Shown here: positions 9,791-17,860 of the stretch, piece by piece
How positions within the stretch are numbered: the first letter of the stretch is position 1
Layout of the letters: each line of letters starts with the position of its first letter
Assembly (NCBI GenBank): GCA_003695915.1
Contig: RFGF01000034.1
Coordinates: 1-58,285 of the forward strand
DNA length: 58,285 nt
Direction of reading: 5' to 3'
From: Nitrospirota bacterium
Lineage (GTDB): Bacteria > Nitrospirota > Nitrospiria > Nitrospirales > UBA8639
The notes under the pieces: generated by a model
Told to the model about the DNA's origin: nothing
Database searches by the model: none
What the model saw: the letters and a program-made list of their open reading frames with translations, nothing else
Made by a program: the position numbers and the translations under genes

Positions 9791-10671
9791 AATACGCCTT
9801 TTTCCCGGGATGCGTGGCCAAGGGCGCCTGTCCCGAGCTGTATCAATCGATGATGGCCGTTTACCCCCGATTGGGCATCGAGTTGGAAGAAATGCATACG
9901 GCTTCATGTACTGGAGCGGGAGTGCTTCAGGAAAAAAATGTACAGTTAGGCGATGTGCTCAATGCCCGCACGTTTGCATTAGCCGAACAACGAGGCCTGC
10001 CGATCATGACGATCTGCAGCACCTGCCAAGGCGTGATGAGTCAAGCGAATGCTCGACTCACGGCGGACGCCAGATATTTAGACGAGGTCAATCACATTTT
10101 GGCGGAGGAAGGATTGACGTATAGCGGATCGGTCCAAGTCAAACACTTCCTGTGGATCTTGCTGGAAGATTTTGGTGAAGACCGACTCCGATCTGCGCTC
10201 ACCCAGCCGCTTCAAGGTTTGCGAGCCGCGCCATTTTATGGGTGCTATCTACAGAGGCCGACGGAGGCGCTGCAGTTCGATCGCTACCCCGGGCGGGCAG
10301 CGGCGCTCGAGCGCGTGATGGAAATCGTGGGCGTCGACGTCGTAGATTTTCCTGGGAAAACTCGATGTTGCGGCTTTCCCATTTTGACCATCAATGAGCG
10401 CAATTCCATGTCGATGGTAGCCATGCACACGAGCGAGGCCAAACGGCATGGTGCGGATATCATGGTGACGCCGTGCCCATTGTGCCACCTCAATCTCGAT
10501 GGCATGCAACGCCGAGCCGCCCATCAGCAGAAGACCAAGATCGATCTTCCCATTCTCCACCTACCGCAGCTTCTGGGATTGGCCATGGGGCTGAGTCCGC
10601 GTGCCCTAGGTCTGACTCGCAATATCGTCTCGCCGGATTCCGCACTCGCCAAACTCGGCATCACCGTGTAG
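9787..10671 (+). CDS. CCG-domain (HdrB/SdhE-like) subunit of complex II
   Basis: Cysteine-rich subunit that replaces the cytochrome-type membrane anchor in non-classical succinate:quinone reductases; related to heterodisulfide reductase subunit B. It starts MKYAFFPGCVAKGACPE. A first cysteine set includes CTGAGV and CSTCQGV. A second is a full CCG motif: FYGCYLQ, then RCCGFPI, then CPLCHLN. No transmembrane stretch is evident, so membrane contact would be peripheral. The ATG at 9787 overlaps the sdhB stop; longer in-frame starts lie inside sdhB. It should not be confused with the unrelated SdhE flavinylation factor. Confidence 0.9.
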   Translation: MKYAFFPGCVAKGACPELYQSMMAVYPRLGIELEEMHTASCTGAGVLQEKNVQLGDVLNARTFALAEQRGLPIMTICSTCQGVMSQANARLTADARYLDEVNHILAEEGLTYSGSVQVKHFLWILLEDFGEDRLRSALTQPLQGLRAAPFYGCYLQRPTEALQFDRYPGRAAALERVMEIVGVDVVDFPGKTRCCGFPILTINERNSMSMVAMHTSEAKRHGADIMVTPCPLCHLNLDGMQRRAAHQQKTKIDLPILHLPQLLGLAMGLSPRALGLTRNIVSPDSALAKLGITV

Positions 10672-10755
10672 CGGACAAGGTCCCTGAAACGGTCATCGGG
10701 CTGAGGAGTGGCAGGGCGTCACAGGCCTCGCCGTGCTGAGTCTGGAACGGATGTC

Positions 10756-11145
10756 TCATTCGAACTTGTTCGGCATGGTCTTGAAGTACGACAGCAAATC
10801 CCGAACGGAGATCACGCCTACGATTTTCCCTCCGTCAGTGACGGCCAGATGGCGAATCCGGCGATCAGCCATCAGATCTCGGGCATAGTGCGGCGACAGG
10901 TGTTGGTCGACGGTGATAATGGGGCTAGACATCAGACGGCCGACTTTGAGTTGAGCCAGATCCTGTTGTTCCGCGACGGCCTGGACGACGTCGGTCTCCG
11001 TGATGATGCCGCAGTATTCACCAGCCTTTTCGACGAGGAGTGAACCGATCCGTTTTTGTTGCATCAGATGTGCGGCCTCTTGCACGCTGGCTTCTTCGGG
11101 AATCACGCTGAGCTCTTTCGACATTAATTGGGCAAGGATCGCCAT
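10756..11145 (-). CDS. CBS-domain pair protein
   Basis: Stand-alone tandem CBS protein of 129 residues, likely a sensor of adenosine nucleotides. CBS1 runs over MSKELSVIPEEASVQEAAHL to ITETDVVQAV; CBS2 over LMSSPIITVDQHLSP to ISVRDLLSYF. Each has the canonical GI(I/V)(T/S)..D ending. The ATG at 11145 is chosen because AGGAGGTGG precedes it by about 6 bases; the longer ORF lacks this. No fused effector domain. It is convergent with the sdh operon and divergent from the ArsR-pst operon; target unknown. Confidence 0.85.
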   Translation of the reverse strand: MAILAQLMSKELSVIPEEASVQEAAHLMQQKRIGSLLVEKAGEYCGIITETDVVQAVAEQQDLAQLKVGRLMSSPIITVDQHLSPHYARDLMADRRIRHLAVTDGGKIVGVISVRDLLSYFKTMPNKFE

Positions 11146-11232
11146 CGCTCCACCTCCTATCGAATGCCTGTAACGAATTGCTGAATTGTGGAACAAATCC
11201 TTAGATGGCGTCTAGATCTGCGCGGAGGTTGG

Positions 11233-11283
11233 TTGACTTGGCTCTTAATTATTTGAATAATCATTCATATGAATAAATATTCA
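11233..11283 (+). promoter_or_regulatory. Promoter with overlapping ArsR-type palindromes
   Basis: TTGACT (11233-11238), a 17-base spacer and AATAAT (11256-11261) form a good sigma-70-type promoter. Overlapping and just past the -10 lie three nested inverted repeats: TGAAT-AATC-ATTCA (11254-11267), ATTCATATGAAT (11263-11274) and TGAATA-AA-TATTCA (11270-11283). AT-rich imperfect 'TGAAT..ATTCA' dyads at the -10 are the normal binding sites of ArsR/SmtB repressors. The regulator is encoded 43 bases downstream, so autoregulation is likely. Confidence 0.7.
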
Positions 11284-11325
11284 TGAACTTAGCTGATCAT
11301 CAACCGACATCGATCGAATCCCCTG

Positions 11326-11622
11326 ATGATGAAATCGACTGATCCTTCCTGTGCGACCAAGTTAAAGGTGCTGGCTGATGCGACGAGGTTGGGCGTGTTG
11401 GAATCGTTGCTACACGGCCCCAAGACTGTGAGCGAACTGTTAGCCGCGATGGAGGTCGAGCAAAGCTTGCTTTCTCATCATTTGGCCGTGCTTCGGGAGA
11501 CAGGATTGGTCGAAGCTCGGCGTTTGGGCAAGCAGATGGTCTATCAGTTGAGTCCGCCCGTGGTCGACGCGACAACAGGGAATGCCATTAACCTAGGCTG
11601 CTGTATGATTTGTTTTCGTTGA
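11326..11622 (+). CDS. ArsR/SmtB-family transcriptional regulator
   Basis: Winged helix-turn-helix repressor of 98 residues. KVLADATRLGVLESL, then the recognition helix region EVEQSLLSHHLAVLRETGLVEARRLGK and the wing GKQMVYQL define the family. The classical ELCVCDL metal site in helix 3 is absent (here KTVSELLA), but the C-terminus carries two adjacent cysteines plus a third (LGCCMICF), a possible arsenite, metal or thiol-sensing site. The start may be either of two adjacent ATGs (11326/11329). The stop overlaps the next ATG (TGATG), so it heads the pst-like operon and probably represses it. Confidence 0.88.
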   Translation: MMKSTDPSCATKLKVLADATRLGVLESLLHGPKTVSELLAAMEVEQSLLSHHLAVLRETGLVEARRLGKQMVYQLSPPVVDATTGNAINLGCCMICFR

Positions 11623-12482
11623 TGCTTATGCGGCGAACGGAGAGATCGAAGAGGACGATCCTGTGGCTATGCGTATGCGGCTTGATTTCTGGTATGTCGA
11701 TAGGGTGTCCGGTCAGCCTTTGTGCGGCAGAAGCGCTCACCGGAAAATTGGTGATTACCGGATCGAGCACCATGGCACCGTTAGTGGCCGAAATGGGCAA
11801 ACGGTTTGAAAGCCGACATCCAGCTGTGCGCATCGATGTGCAAACCGGTGGTTCTTCACGGGGAATTGCGGACATCCGGTTCGGCCTCGCCGATATCGGG
11901 ATGGTCTCTCGATCGCTGCATGTTCATGAGCGTGACCTCTATGAAACGCCCATTGCGTACGATGGCGTGACCATAATCCTTCATCAGACCAACCCTGTTC
12001 ACTCGCTCACGAACGATCAGATCGTGGCGATCTACACTGGAGCGATTCGCAATTGGCGTGCGGTTGGTGGAAAGGATGCACCGATTACCGTACTCACGAA
12101 AGCCGAGGGGCGAGGGACGCTGGAATTGTTTCTCCGTTACTTCGGGCTCAAGAGCCGAGAGATTCGGGCTCATGTCGTCATTGGCGACAATGAACAAGGA
12201 GTGAAAACCGTTGCGGGAAACCCACATGCTATCGGGTATGTCTCGATCGGCACCGCGCAATACGATGCCGAGAGAGGCGTAGCGGTCAAATTGTTGCCCA
12301 TCCAAGGCATTGCGCCCACGATGGAAAATGTCCGGCGCGGCGTGTTTCCATTGATGCGCCCCCTCATGCTGGTCACCAACGGAGTCCCAGAGGGTTTGCC
12401 TAGGCGATTCATCGATTTTGCCCGGTCTTCGGAGGTTACGGATCTTGTTCTCAATCAATACTTTGTCCCCCTCTCGGAGTGA
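11622..12482 (+). CDS. pstS: Phosphate/oxyanion ABC transporter substrate-binding protein
   Basis: Periplasmic PstS-type binding protein of about 286 residues. An N-terminal signal (ILWLCVCGLISGMSIG..) is followed by LVITGSSTMAPL and QTGGSSRGIADI, the two serine-rich loops that bind phosphate in PstS. LAIYTGAIRNW-type and AEGRGTLELF segments also match. The ATG at 11622 overlaps the arsR stop; 11628 is an alternative. The ArsR-type regulator in front suggests it could bind another oxyanion, or serve phosphate uptake under arsenic control; specificity cannot be read from sequence. Confidence 0.88.
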   Translation: MLMRRTERSKRTILWLCVCGLISGMSIGCPVSLCAAEALTGKLVITGSSTMAPLVAEMGKRFESRHPAVRIDVQTGGSSRGIADIRFGLADIGMVSRSLHVHERDLYETPIAYDGVTIILHQTNPVHSLTNDQIVAIYTGAIRNWRAVGGKDAPITVLTKAEGRGTLELFLRYFGLKSREIRAHVVIGDNEQGVKTVAGNPHAIGYVSIGTAQYDAERGVAVKLLPIQGIAPTMENVRRGVFPLMRPLMLVTNGVPEGLPRRFIDFARSSEVTDLVLNQYFVPLSE

Positions 12483-13320
12483 CTACCTCCTGGCAACCGT
12501 GCTTCGACTGTGTGCCGTACTGTCCGGCGTCGTGTTGCTGCTCGTTGTGGTCTTCCTCGTTCAAGAAGCGTTTCCAGCCTTGCGACATGTCGGACTCGTG
12601 CGGCTTTTTACGGACGACTCGTGGCATCCCACGGAAGGACTGTATAACCTTCTGCCGATGTTGTGGGGGACCATGTTGGTCACGATCGGCGCAGTATCGT
12701 TGGCAGCTCCCCTCGCGATATTGTCAGCGATGTTTTGCCAATTTTATGCCCCTGTGTCTCTGGCTCGATGGTATCGCCGACTGATTGAATTGCTAGCAGG
12801 GATTCCCTCTGTGGTTTATGGTTTCTGGGGATTAGTCGTGTTAGTGCCGATGATAGGAAATCTCCATCCACCAGGGCCGAGCCTGTTAGCGGGAATGGTG
12901 GTCCTTGCCATTATGATTTTGCCAACGATCGCGTTGTTGATGGAGGCCAGCTTGGCGGCAGTTCCCCAAGAGTATCTTCATGGAGCTTTGGCATTAGGGT
13001 TGAGACGGTGGACGATGATCCGCAACATAGTCTTGCCTGCAGCTCGGTCGGGTCTTTTTGCGAGTGCGGTGTTAGGTGTCGGGCGGGCTTTAGGGGAAAC
13101 CATGGCAGTCCTGATGGTCTGTGGCAATGTGGTGCAGATTCCGCACAGCGTCTTTGCGCCTGTTCGGACGCTCACCGCGAATATCGCGTTGGAAATTGCG
13201 TATGCATTCGGGACCCATCGATCGGCTTTGTTCGCCAGTGGGATATTGTTGTTGCTGATCGTTCTAGGGATTGTCGTCGTTGCGGACGCGGTGAAACCAA
13301 GATGGACATATGGTGAATAA
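12445..13320 (+). CDS. pstC: Phosphate ABC transporter permease PstC
   Basis: Inner-membrane permease with about six transmembrane segments and the EAA-type loop EYLHGALALGLRRWTMIRNIVLP near residue 180, which docks on PstB. Motifs AGIPSVVYGFWGL and GRALGETMAVLMVCGN are shared by PstC/PstA. No ATG is suitable. I chose TTG at 12445 because GGAGG lies at 12431-12435, nine bases upstream; an upstream TTG at 12418 is possible. The start lies inside the end of pstS, so translation is probably coupled. Confidence 0.87.
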   Translation: MFSINTLSPSRSDYLLATVLRLCAVLSGVVLLLVVVFLVQEAFPALRHVGLVRLFTDDSWHPTEGLYNLLPMLWGTMLVTIGAVSLAAPLAILSAMFCQFYAPVSLARWYRRLIELLAGIPSVVYGFWGLVVLVPMIGNLHPPGPSLLAGMVVLAIMILPTIALLMEASLAAVPQEYLHGALALGLRRWTMIRNIVLPAARSGLFASAVLGVGRALGETMAVLMVCGNVVQIPHSVFAPVRTLTANIALEIAYAFGTHRSALFASGILLLLIVLGIVVVADAVKPRWTYGE

Positions 13321-14173
13321 ACGGTCATCTCCTTGGCTTCCTCTTTTCCAAGAGCGATGCGTTGCTCTGGTCGTTTGGCTTGCGGTAGGCCTGGTGACAA
13401 CTCTGTTCCTATGGCTTGTCAGCGAGATTGTCCTGCAGGGAATCGGTGTGGTGTCTTGGGAGTTCATTCTGTCAGCCCCGCAGAATGCAGGTAGAGACGG
13501 AGGCATTGGTCCGATGTTGGTGGCAACGGCCTTGATCGTGGGGGTGTGTCTGGGAGTGTCGGTGCCTCTTGGATTAGGCACGGCGATTGTCTTAGCCGAA
13601 TACACTAACGAAAATCGTCGGTTGAGCCAGTGGGTGCGTCGAAGTCTCGACGTGTTGGCTGGTGTGCCTTCCATCGTATTCGGTCTCTTTGGTCATGCGT
13701 TCTTTTGTCTGTTTCTCGGCTTAGGATTTTCCCTATTATCGGGAGGGATGACGCTAGCATGCATGGTGCTTCCTCTCTTGATTCGTTCAACGGAAGAGAG
13801 TTTGCGGGCCATTCCCCGAGAGTATCGGTTATCCGCGGCGGCCCTCGGGCTCTCGCGATGGACGACCGTGACGCGCTTGCTGATTCCGCTGGCTCTTCCT
13901 GGATTCGCAGCAGGATTGATTCTAGGAGTAGGACGAGCCATGGCTGAAACGGCTGCGTTGCTGTTTACCAGTGGATATGTCGATCGGTTCCCGACGTCGC
14001 TTTTGGACTCTGGCCGTGCCCTATCTGTCCATATTTGGGATTTGGCGATGAATGTCCCGGGCGGCAATTCCCATGCCTATGCGTCAGCCTTGGTGTTAGT
14101 AGGACTTTTGTTCGCGATTAACCTGACGTCGTCATTCATAGCTGATCAATGGAAAAAGCACGCGTTGACCTGA
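13310..14173 (+). CDS. pstA: Phosphate ABC transporter permease PstA
   Basis: Second inner-membrane permease of the importer, 287 residues with about six transmembrane segments. Typical PstA motifs are DVLAGVPSIVFGLFG near residue 120, the EAA loop EYRLSAAALGLSRW near 170, and GRAMAETAALLFTSG near 205. The ATG overlaps the pstC stop by 11 bases. It would pair with PstC to form the channel and with PstB for energy. Confidence 0.9.
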   Translation: MVNKRSSPWLPLFQERCVALVVWLAVGLVTTLFLWLVSEIVLQGIGVVSWEFILSAPQNAGRDGGIGPMLVATALIVGVCLGVSVPLGLGTAIVLAEYTNENRRLSQWVRRSLDVLAGVPSIVFGLFGHAFFCLFLGLGFSLLSGGMTLACMVLPLLIRSTEESLRAIPREYRLSAAALGLSRWTTVTRLLIPLALPGFAAGLILGVGRAMAETAALLFTSGYVDRFPTSLLDSGRALSVHIWDLAMNVPGGNSHAYASALVLVGLLFAINLTSSFIADQWKKHALT

Positions 14174-15015
14174 TGAAAGTCGGGTTAGTTCAAGAAGAGG
14201 GTCGGACCTGGAGTTCGTACACAACTTCCTCTCTCCCGTCGGATACACGCGATGCTCATATTTGCGCAGCACAGTTGAATGTTTGGTATGGGGACAAGTT
14301 GGCCTTGCACGATGTCACGCTAGCAGTCGACCGCGGAACGATTGCTGCGGTTGTTGGGCCGTCTGGCTGTGGAAAGACCAGCTTTCTCATGTGCATCAAT
14401 CGTTTGACCGACATGATCCCTCGGTGCCGGGTTAGTGGTGCATTGCATCTTGATCATCTTAATCTCATGTCCCCGACGATCGATGTTCTGGCCTTGCGGC
14501 GCCGCGTGGGCATGGTATTTCAAAAGCCCAATCCCTTTCCGCTCTCCGTTTGGGACAATTTAGCCCTGCCTCTCAAAGAACACGGTGTACGCAAGCGCGA
14601 TGAATTGCGTCAGCGGATCGAAACCGTCTTGCGCGAGGTCGGTTTATGGAATGACGTTAAGGATCGCTTGGGTCATTCAGCTCTGGCGCTTTCTGGAGGC
14701 CAGCAACAGCGAGTATGTTTGGCGCGGGCCTTGGTGTTGTCTCCTGAAGTCTTGTTGTTAGATGAGCCCTGTAGCTCGCTTGATCCCCTGTCGAGCGGGA
14801 TGATCGAGGATTTGATCGTATCGTTGCGCGGGCGATTGACGATCGTGATAGTCACCCATCATCTCGCACAAGCTCGCCGCATCGCCGATTCCGTCGCGGT
14901 CTTTTGGGCTCAAGCCGGAGCGGGGTGGCTTGTGGAATCCGGTCCAACCCAACAAATTTTTGATTCACCCCAACACCCTATTACCGCGGCCTATATTCAA
15001 GGTCACCGCGGCTGA
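14149..15015 (+). CDS. pstB: Phosphate ABC transporter ATP-binding protein
   Basis: Cytoplasmic ATPase of the importer. Walker A GPSGCGKT at residues 70-77; Q-loop in VFQKPNPFPLSVWDN (a PstB-specific stretch); signature LSGGQQQR near 183; Walker B VLLLDEP; H-loop IVTHH. The N-terminal 35 residues before AAQLNVWYGDK are longer than in E. coli PstB, so the true start may be internal. It overlaps pstA by 25 bases. No phoU gene follows, unlike many pst operons. Confidence 0.92.
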   Translation: MEKARVDLMKVGLVQEEGRTWSSYTTSSLPSDTRDAHICAAQLNVWYGDKLALHDVTLAVDRGTIAAVVGPSGCGKTSFLMCINRLTDMIPRCRVSGALHLDHLNLMSPTIDVLALRRRVGMVFQKPNPFPLSVWDNLALPLKEHGVRKRDELRQRIETVLREVGLWNDVKDRLGHSALALSGGQQQRVCLARALVLSPEVLLLDEPCSSLDPLSSGMIEDLIVSLRGRLTIVIVTHHLAQARRIADSVAVFWAQAGAGWLVESGPTQQIFDSPQHPITAAYIQGHRG

Positions 15016-15203
15016 GCCCTTCTGTATCATTACCCAAAGGGATAAGAAGGACTGCCACACATATATGGTTTCGATTTGTCTGTGGGGGAGGACAATGGCC
15101 AAGGATGTTGTGTGAGCCAATTGTTCAAAACGGTCGTTTTAAGGTAAGCACGACTCTCCTGCGTATGCTGAAAGCGTGTTGCTAAGGATTCGCGTCGCTA
15201 CGA

Positions 15204-15620
15204 TTAAAGTGGCGGAGAAGAGTCGTGCGAGGCACGAAATTCTGTCTCTCCCATGGTAAGTTGCCCTGTCACCCTCACGCCCTCTTCGATGAAAAACCGC
15301 ATCGTATGAATGGAGCCTTCTAGCGTTGCAGGCGCTCGGAGCTCTACGACCTTTCGGGCCACGATATCTCCGCGGATAGGGGCTTGTGCGCTCAGATTTT
15401 CTGCTTGAATTGATGCCACGATTACAGCATCCTTGCCGAGATGAATATCGCCATCAGCTTCAATAGCGCCTTCGACATATCCATCAATCCGAGCCGTCCC
15501 TCGTACTCGAAACGTTCCTTGGATATGGGCGCCTTTCCCGATGTAGAGTTCAATCGCCGACCGATCACGCTCAGTTTTTTTGACTTCTCTCGCGGAGGCG
15601 AACGGAAATTTGTGCCGCAT
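15204..15620 (-). CDS. Bactofilin
   Basis: Small cytoskeletal polymer-forming protein (138 residues) built on a right-handed beta-helix. The core from about residue 25 to 125 shows the repeating pattern GKGAHIQGTFRVRGTARIDG, VEGAIEADGDIHLG, APIRGDIVARK and LEGSIHT. These are the bactofilin (DUF583) repeats that place small polar residues at turns. Short charged tails flank the core. Bactofilins anchor cell-wall or polar machinery; partner genes are not obvious nearby. It is convergent with the pst operon. Confidence 0.9.
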   Translation of the reverse strand: MRHKFPFASAREVKKTERDRSAIELYIGKGAHIQGTFRVRGTARIDGYVEGAIEADGDIHLGKDAVIVASIQAENLSAQAPIRGDIVARKVVELRAPATLEGSIHTMRFFIEEGVRVTGQLTMGETEFRASHDSSPPL

Positions 15621-15896
15621 AGCCTCTGTTTCCCTTCGTTACGATTGCATGATGCCGTGCGCGAGGCGCGCCTATGCATTTAGAGAAGGACTCTAGGCAA
15701 CTAGGCTTTGACGGAACAATTCCTCATTCTAGGGGGAGCAAGGAGTGCTTGATGTGAGGATGAATGAAATATTCAAGTAGGGATGAAGTACAATGGCGCT
15801 GGTGTTCGTGATAGGTAAAGTCCGGTTGTCGAAACATAGGCGATCAAGCCAGCTTATGAGATGGATGCCAGATGACCAACCAGAAAGGGGGACAGC

Positions 15897-15986
15897 ATGG
15901 GGTTGGAGTTCTTAGGGATTTTGGCGATTGTGATCGGGGTGATAGGGTTGGTGTTATTGGTGCAGGGCAGAAAAAAGCCACGGTGA
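15897..15986 (+). CDS. Possible 29-residue single-pass membrane protein
   Basis: An ORF of 29 codons too short for routine calling. Residues 2-22 (LEFLGILAIVIGVIGLVLLV) form one hydrophobic helix, followed by a positively charged end (QGRKKPR), as expected for an N-out, C-in mini membrane protein. GGGG lies six bases before the ATG. It ends ten bases before the stop of the convergent HisN-like gene. Function unknown; it could also be a chance ORF, but the helix-plus-charge pattern and ribosome site argue for a real gene. Confidence 0.5.
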   Translation: MGLEFLGILAIVIGVIGLVLLVQGRKKPR

Positions 15987-15995
15987 GTTTTCTGC

Positions 15996-16835
15996 TTAAA
16001 AACCCAGAGAAGATGCGAGCTCATGAACGAGAGCAGGATTTCCAAAGAGGGCGTCGATTCTGCCTGGTATGGCTGAGGGACGAAGGAGGACGCATCCTCC
16101 AGCTTCTTCCACCAATACCTGGGTGGCCAGCACATCCCAGGGGTTGAGAGAGGGATCCATCATCACATCGACAGATCCGCATGCGACGAGCGCATGCCCG
16201 AAGCAATCGGTGTACCCCCGCAGGCATTGGCAGTGGTCCCACAGGTATTGAGAAGCAGCTCGGCAGTTGGCTGCGGAAAATTGGAGCGGGTCGCCAATGG
16301 CGACGATAGCCTCCTGCCATGTTGAGCCAGAAGCGACGGTGATGGGCTTGCCGTTGCAGGTGCTGCCCAGTCCTCTGGCTCCGGCATAGGTCGCTTGCAA
16401 CATTGGTAGATAAATAACACCCACGAGTGACCGATGAGTGACCGTATCCTCAAGGGCCACGATGGTGCCGAAAAGAGGAATGCCGCGCACGAACGACCGA
16501 GTTCCATCAATTGGATCTACGACCCATCGATACCGTGTGCCCTCCCCACTCAGTCCGTGTTCTTCGCCGAGAATGTCATAAGGCTTCGGCGATAATCGCG
16601 CCAAACGATCACGAATAATCCGTTCGGCTTCCCGATCCGCCTCAGTGACTGGAGAGCCGTCGCGTTTGTTTTCCTTCGCAAGGCGACCTCGTGTGAAATA
16701 GTCCACAAGAAGGGGTGCTGGCGCTTGGGCGGCTTGGACCGCGACGGCCAGCCATTCCGCTAAGGGGAGGGGCTCTTCGTCGCTTGTTGGATCAGGCATC
16801 GTCATCCAGATACTATCCTTCGTCATCGAGAGCAT
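15996..16835 (-). CDS. Inositol monophosphatase-family phosphatase (HisN-like)
   Basis: Mg2+-dependent phosphatase of the IMPase fold. GEEHG (metal-binding Glu), WVVDPIDGTRSFVRGIPLFGT (DPIDGT metal site) and DPSLNPWDVLA (the second metal Asp) are all intact. The RSFVRG segment after DGT matches histidinol-phosphatase HisN better than inositol or CysQ enzymes, so histidine synthesis is the best guess. Start uncertain among several nearby Met codons (16835, 16823, 16802, 16796). No his genes are adjacent. Confidence 0.8.
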   Translation of the reverse strand: MLSMTKDSIWMTMPDPTSDEEPLPLAEWLAVAVQAAQAPAPLLVDYFTRGRLAKENKRDGSPVTEADREAERIIRDRLARLSPKPYDILGEEHGLSGEGTRYRWVVDPIDGTRSFVRGIPLFGTIVALEDTVTHRSLVGVIYLPMLQATYAGARGLGSTCNGKPITVASGSTWQEAIVAIGDPLQFSAANCRAASQYLWDHCQCLRGYTDCFGHALVACGSVDVMMDPSLNPWDVLATQVLVEEAGGCVLLRPSAIPGRIDALFGNPALVHELASSLGF

Positions 16836-17191
16836 TGGGCCAAGGGCACTTGCCCGCTATGTAAGGCAAACGCCGAGCGGTTCGCATGGGAAAAGACTGT
16901 CTGTCCATGCGAGACTTGTTACCCTACCAGAGCCTCGATCTGAAGGACTAGTCCTGCAAGGATGCAGGAATGCTCCTGCAGTGTACGCAATCCATGTACC
17001 GCCGATATTGCAAGAAGAAGGAATCTATCACATTGAATATGCAGGAAAAAGAAAGCCACAGTTGGTCAGGAATGTACTTTGCAGATTTTCTTTTGTGAGC
17101 GATGGAGCAACCGAGAAAAAACTCGGTGCCTTCATGCCTGAGAAGTAGAGGAATTCTCAAAGCTTATCAATCTTTTGCAAGGAGGAATGTG
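16836..17191. other. Divergent spacer with nested hairpins
   Basis: 356 bases between the HisN-like gene and the secreted-protein gene. A 70-codon ORF on the minus strand shows no family features and is not called. The notable content is the alternating 7-mer repeat described separately. Confidence 0.5.
16952..16980. repeat. Alternating 7-mer inverted repeat (two competing hairpins)
   Basis: TCCTGCA (16952-16958), four bases, TGCAGGA (16963-16969), four bases, TCCTGCA (16974-16980). The central copy can pair with either flank, giving two mutually exclusive 7-bp hairpins with 4-base loops. No T-run follows, so it is not a plain terminator; it may be a protein-binding site or an RNA switch in the divergent spacer. 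Confidence 0.6.
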
Positions 17192-17509
17192 ATGAAACGG
17201 ATTCTGAGTATGGTGTTCTGTGCGATAGCCTTGGGTTTCGGGATGGCCGGGATTAGTGGGGCTGAAAAGCCAGTAGGAACGATACCCGGAAAGGCACTGG
17301 AAGCGAAGCCTGGTTCTCAGGCATTTCAGATCATCGAAGGCAAGCTCAAGGCCATCGATGGGGAGTTCTATGTGGTCGAAGATTCTGCAGGGAAACAGCA
17401 TCGCTTGCATGTCTCTCAAGACACATTGATGGTCAATGGAGCGAAAAAACCCGGAGATTCTCTGCGAGCGGATATCACCAAGAGCGGCCATGCCATTTCG
17501 ATTCAATAG
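17192..17509 (+). CDS. Small secreted protein of unknown function
   Basis: 105 residues with a clear signal peptide (KRILSMVFCAIALGFGMAG, cleavage near ISGAEKP). The mature part has a beta-rich segment, GKLKAIDGEFYVVEDSAGK then HRLHVSQDTLMV, like small OB-fold or DUF5666-type periplasmic domains. GGAGG at 17181-17185 fixes the ATG at 17192; the upstream extension is not coding-like. No partner is evident. A GC-rich hairpin follows at 17536-17573. Confidence 0.75.
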   Translation: MKRILSMVFCAIALGFGMAGISGAEKPVGTIPGKALEAKPGSQAFQIIEGKLKAIDGEFYVVEDSAGKQHRLHVSQDTLMVNGAKKPGDSLRADITKSGHAISIQ

Positions 17510-17535
17510 CGTTGCCGCGCTCTCGTCGTCGCTTC

Positions 17536-17573
17536 GGTGTCTGACGCGTTCCAAGGAGGACGCGTCGGATACC
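17536..17573 (+). terminator. Candidate transcription stop hairpin
   Basis: Arms 17536-17548 and 17561-17573 pair over 13 bp (two G-U pairs) around a 12-base loop, 27 bases after the preceding stop codon. No T-run follows, so it may be a factor-dependent stop or an mRNA 3'-end stabiliser rather than a classical terminator. Confidence 0.45.
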
Positions 17574-17650
17574 GGGCATCATAAATTAATTCTTATCCCC
17601 GATGTTTGACGAAATGCCCCATGTGTCGTCATCAAACAAGATAGGAGGAC

Positions 17651-17860
17651 ATGATGATGCCCTCGAGCGTGATGCTTGCTAGTGCGTTTGATGTGTCAGA
17701 GGCTTTTCATATTATGTGCAAGATTGCGGTCGATGCCGGACTGTCACGCCGTGAAATGGAATCGGCTGTCGATGCCGCGTGGCACATGCGGAGCCAGCTC
17801 GAAACCATGCCCTTGCCCGACCTGATCGAGGCGACCGTCGGAGCGGAAGTCCATCCCTAG
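17651..17860 (+). CDS. Hypothetical small protein
   Basis: 69 residues, mainly helical (VSEAFHIMCKIAVDAGLSRREMESAVDAAW). The ATG run at 17651 is preceded by TAGGAGGACA, a strong ribosome site. No recognised domain, signal or membrane segment. It stands alone between a secreted-protein gene and convergent VanZ. Confidence 0.6.
   Translation: MMMPSSVMLASAFDVSEAFHIMCKIAVDAGLSRREMESAVDAAWHMRSQLETMPLPDLIEATVGAEVHP

Noticed and set aside
11725-11755. Shared word GCGGCAGAAGC..CTCACC in pstS and near 42190
   Set aside because: About 17 of 20 bases agree, but there is no repeat structure around either copy; taken as chance.
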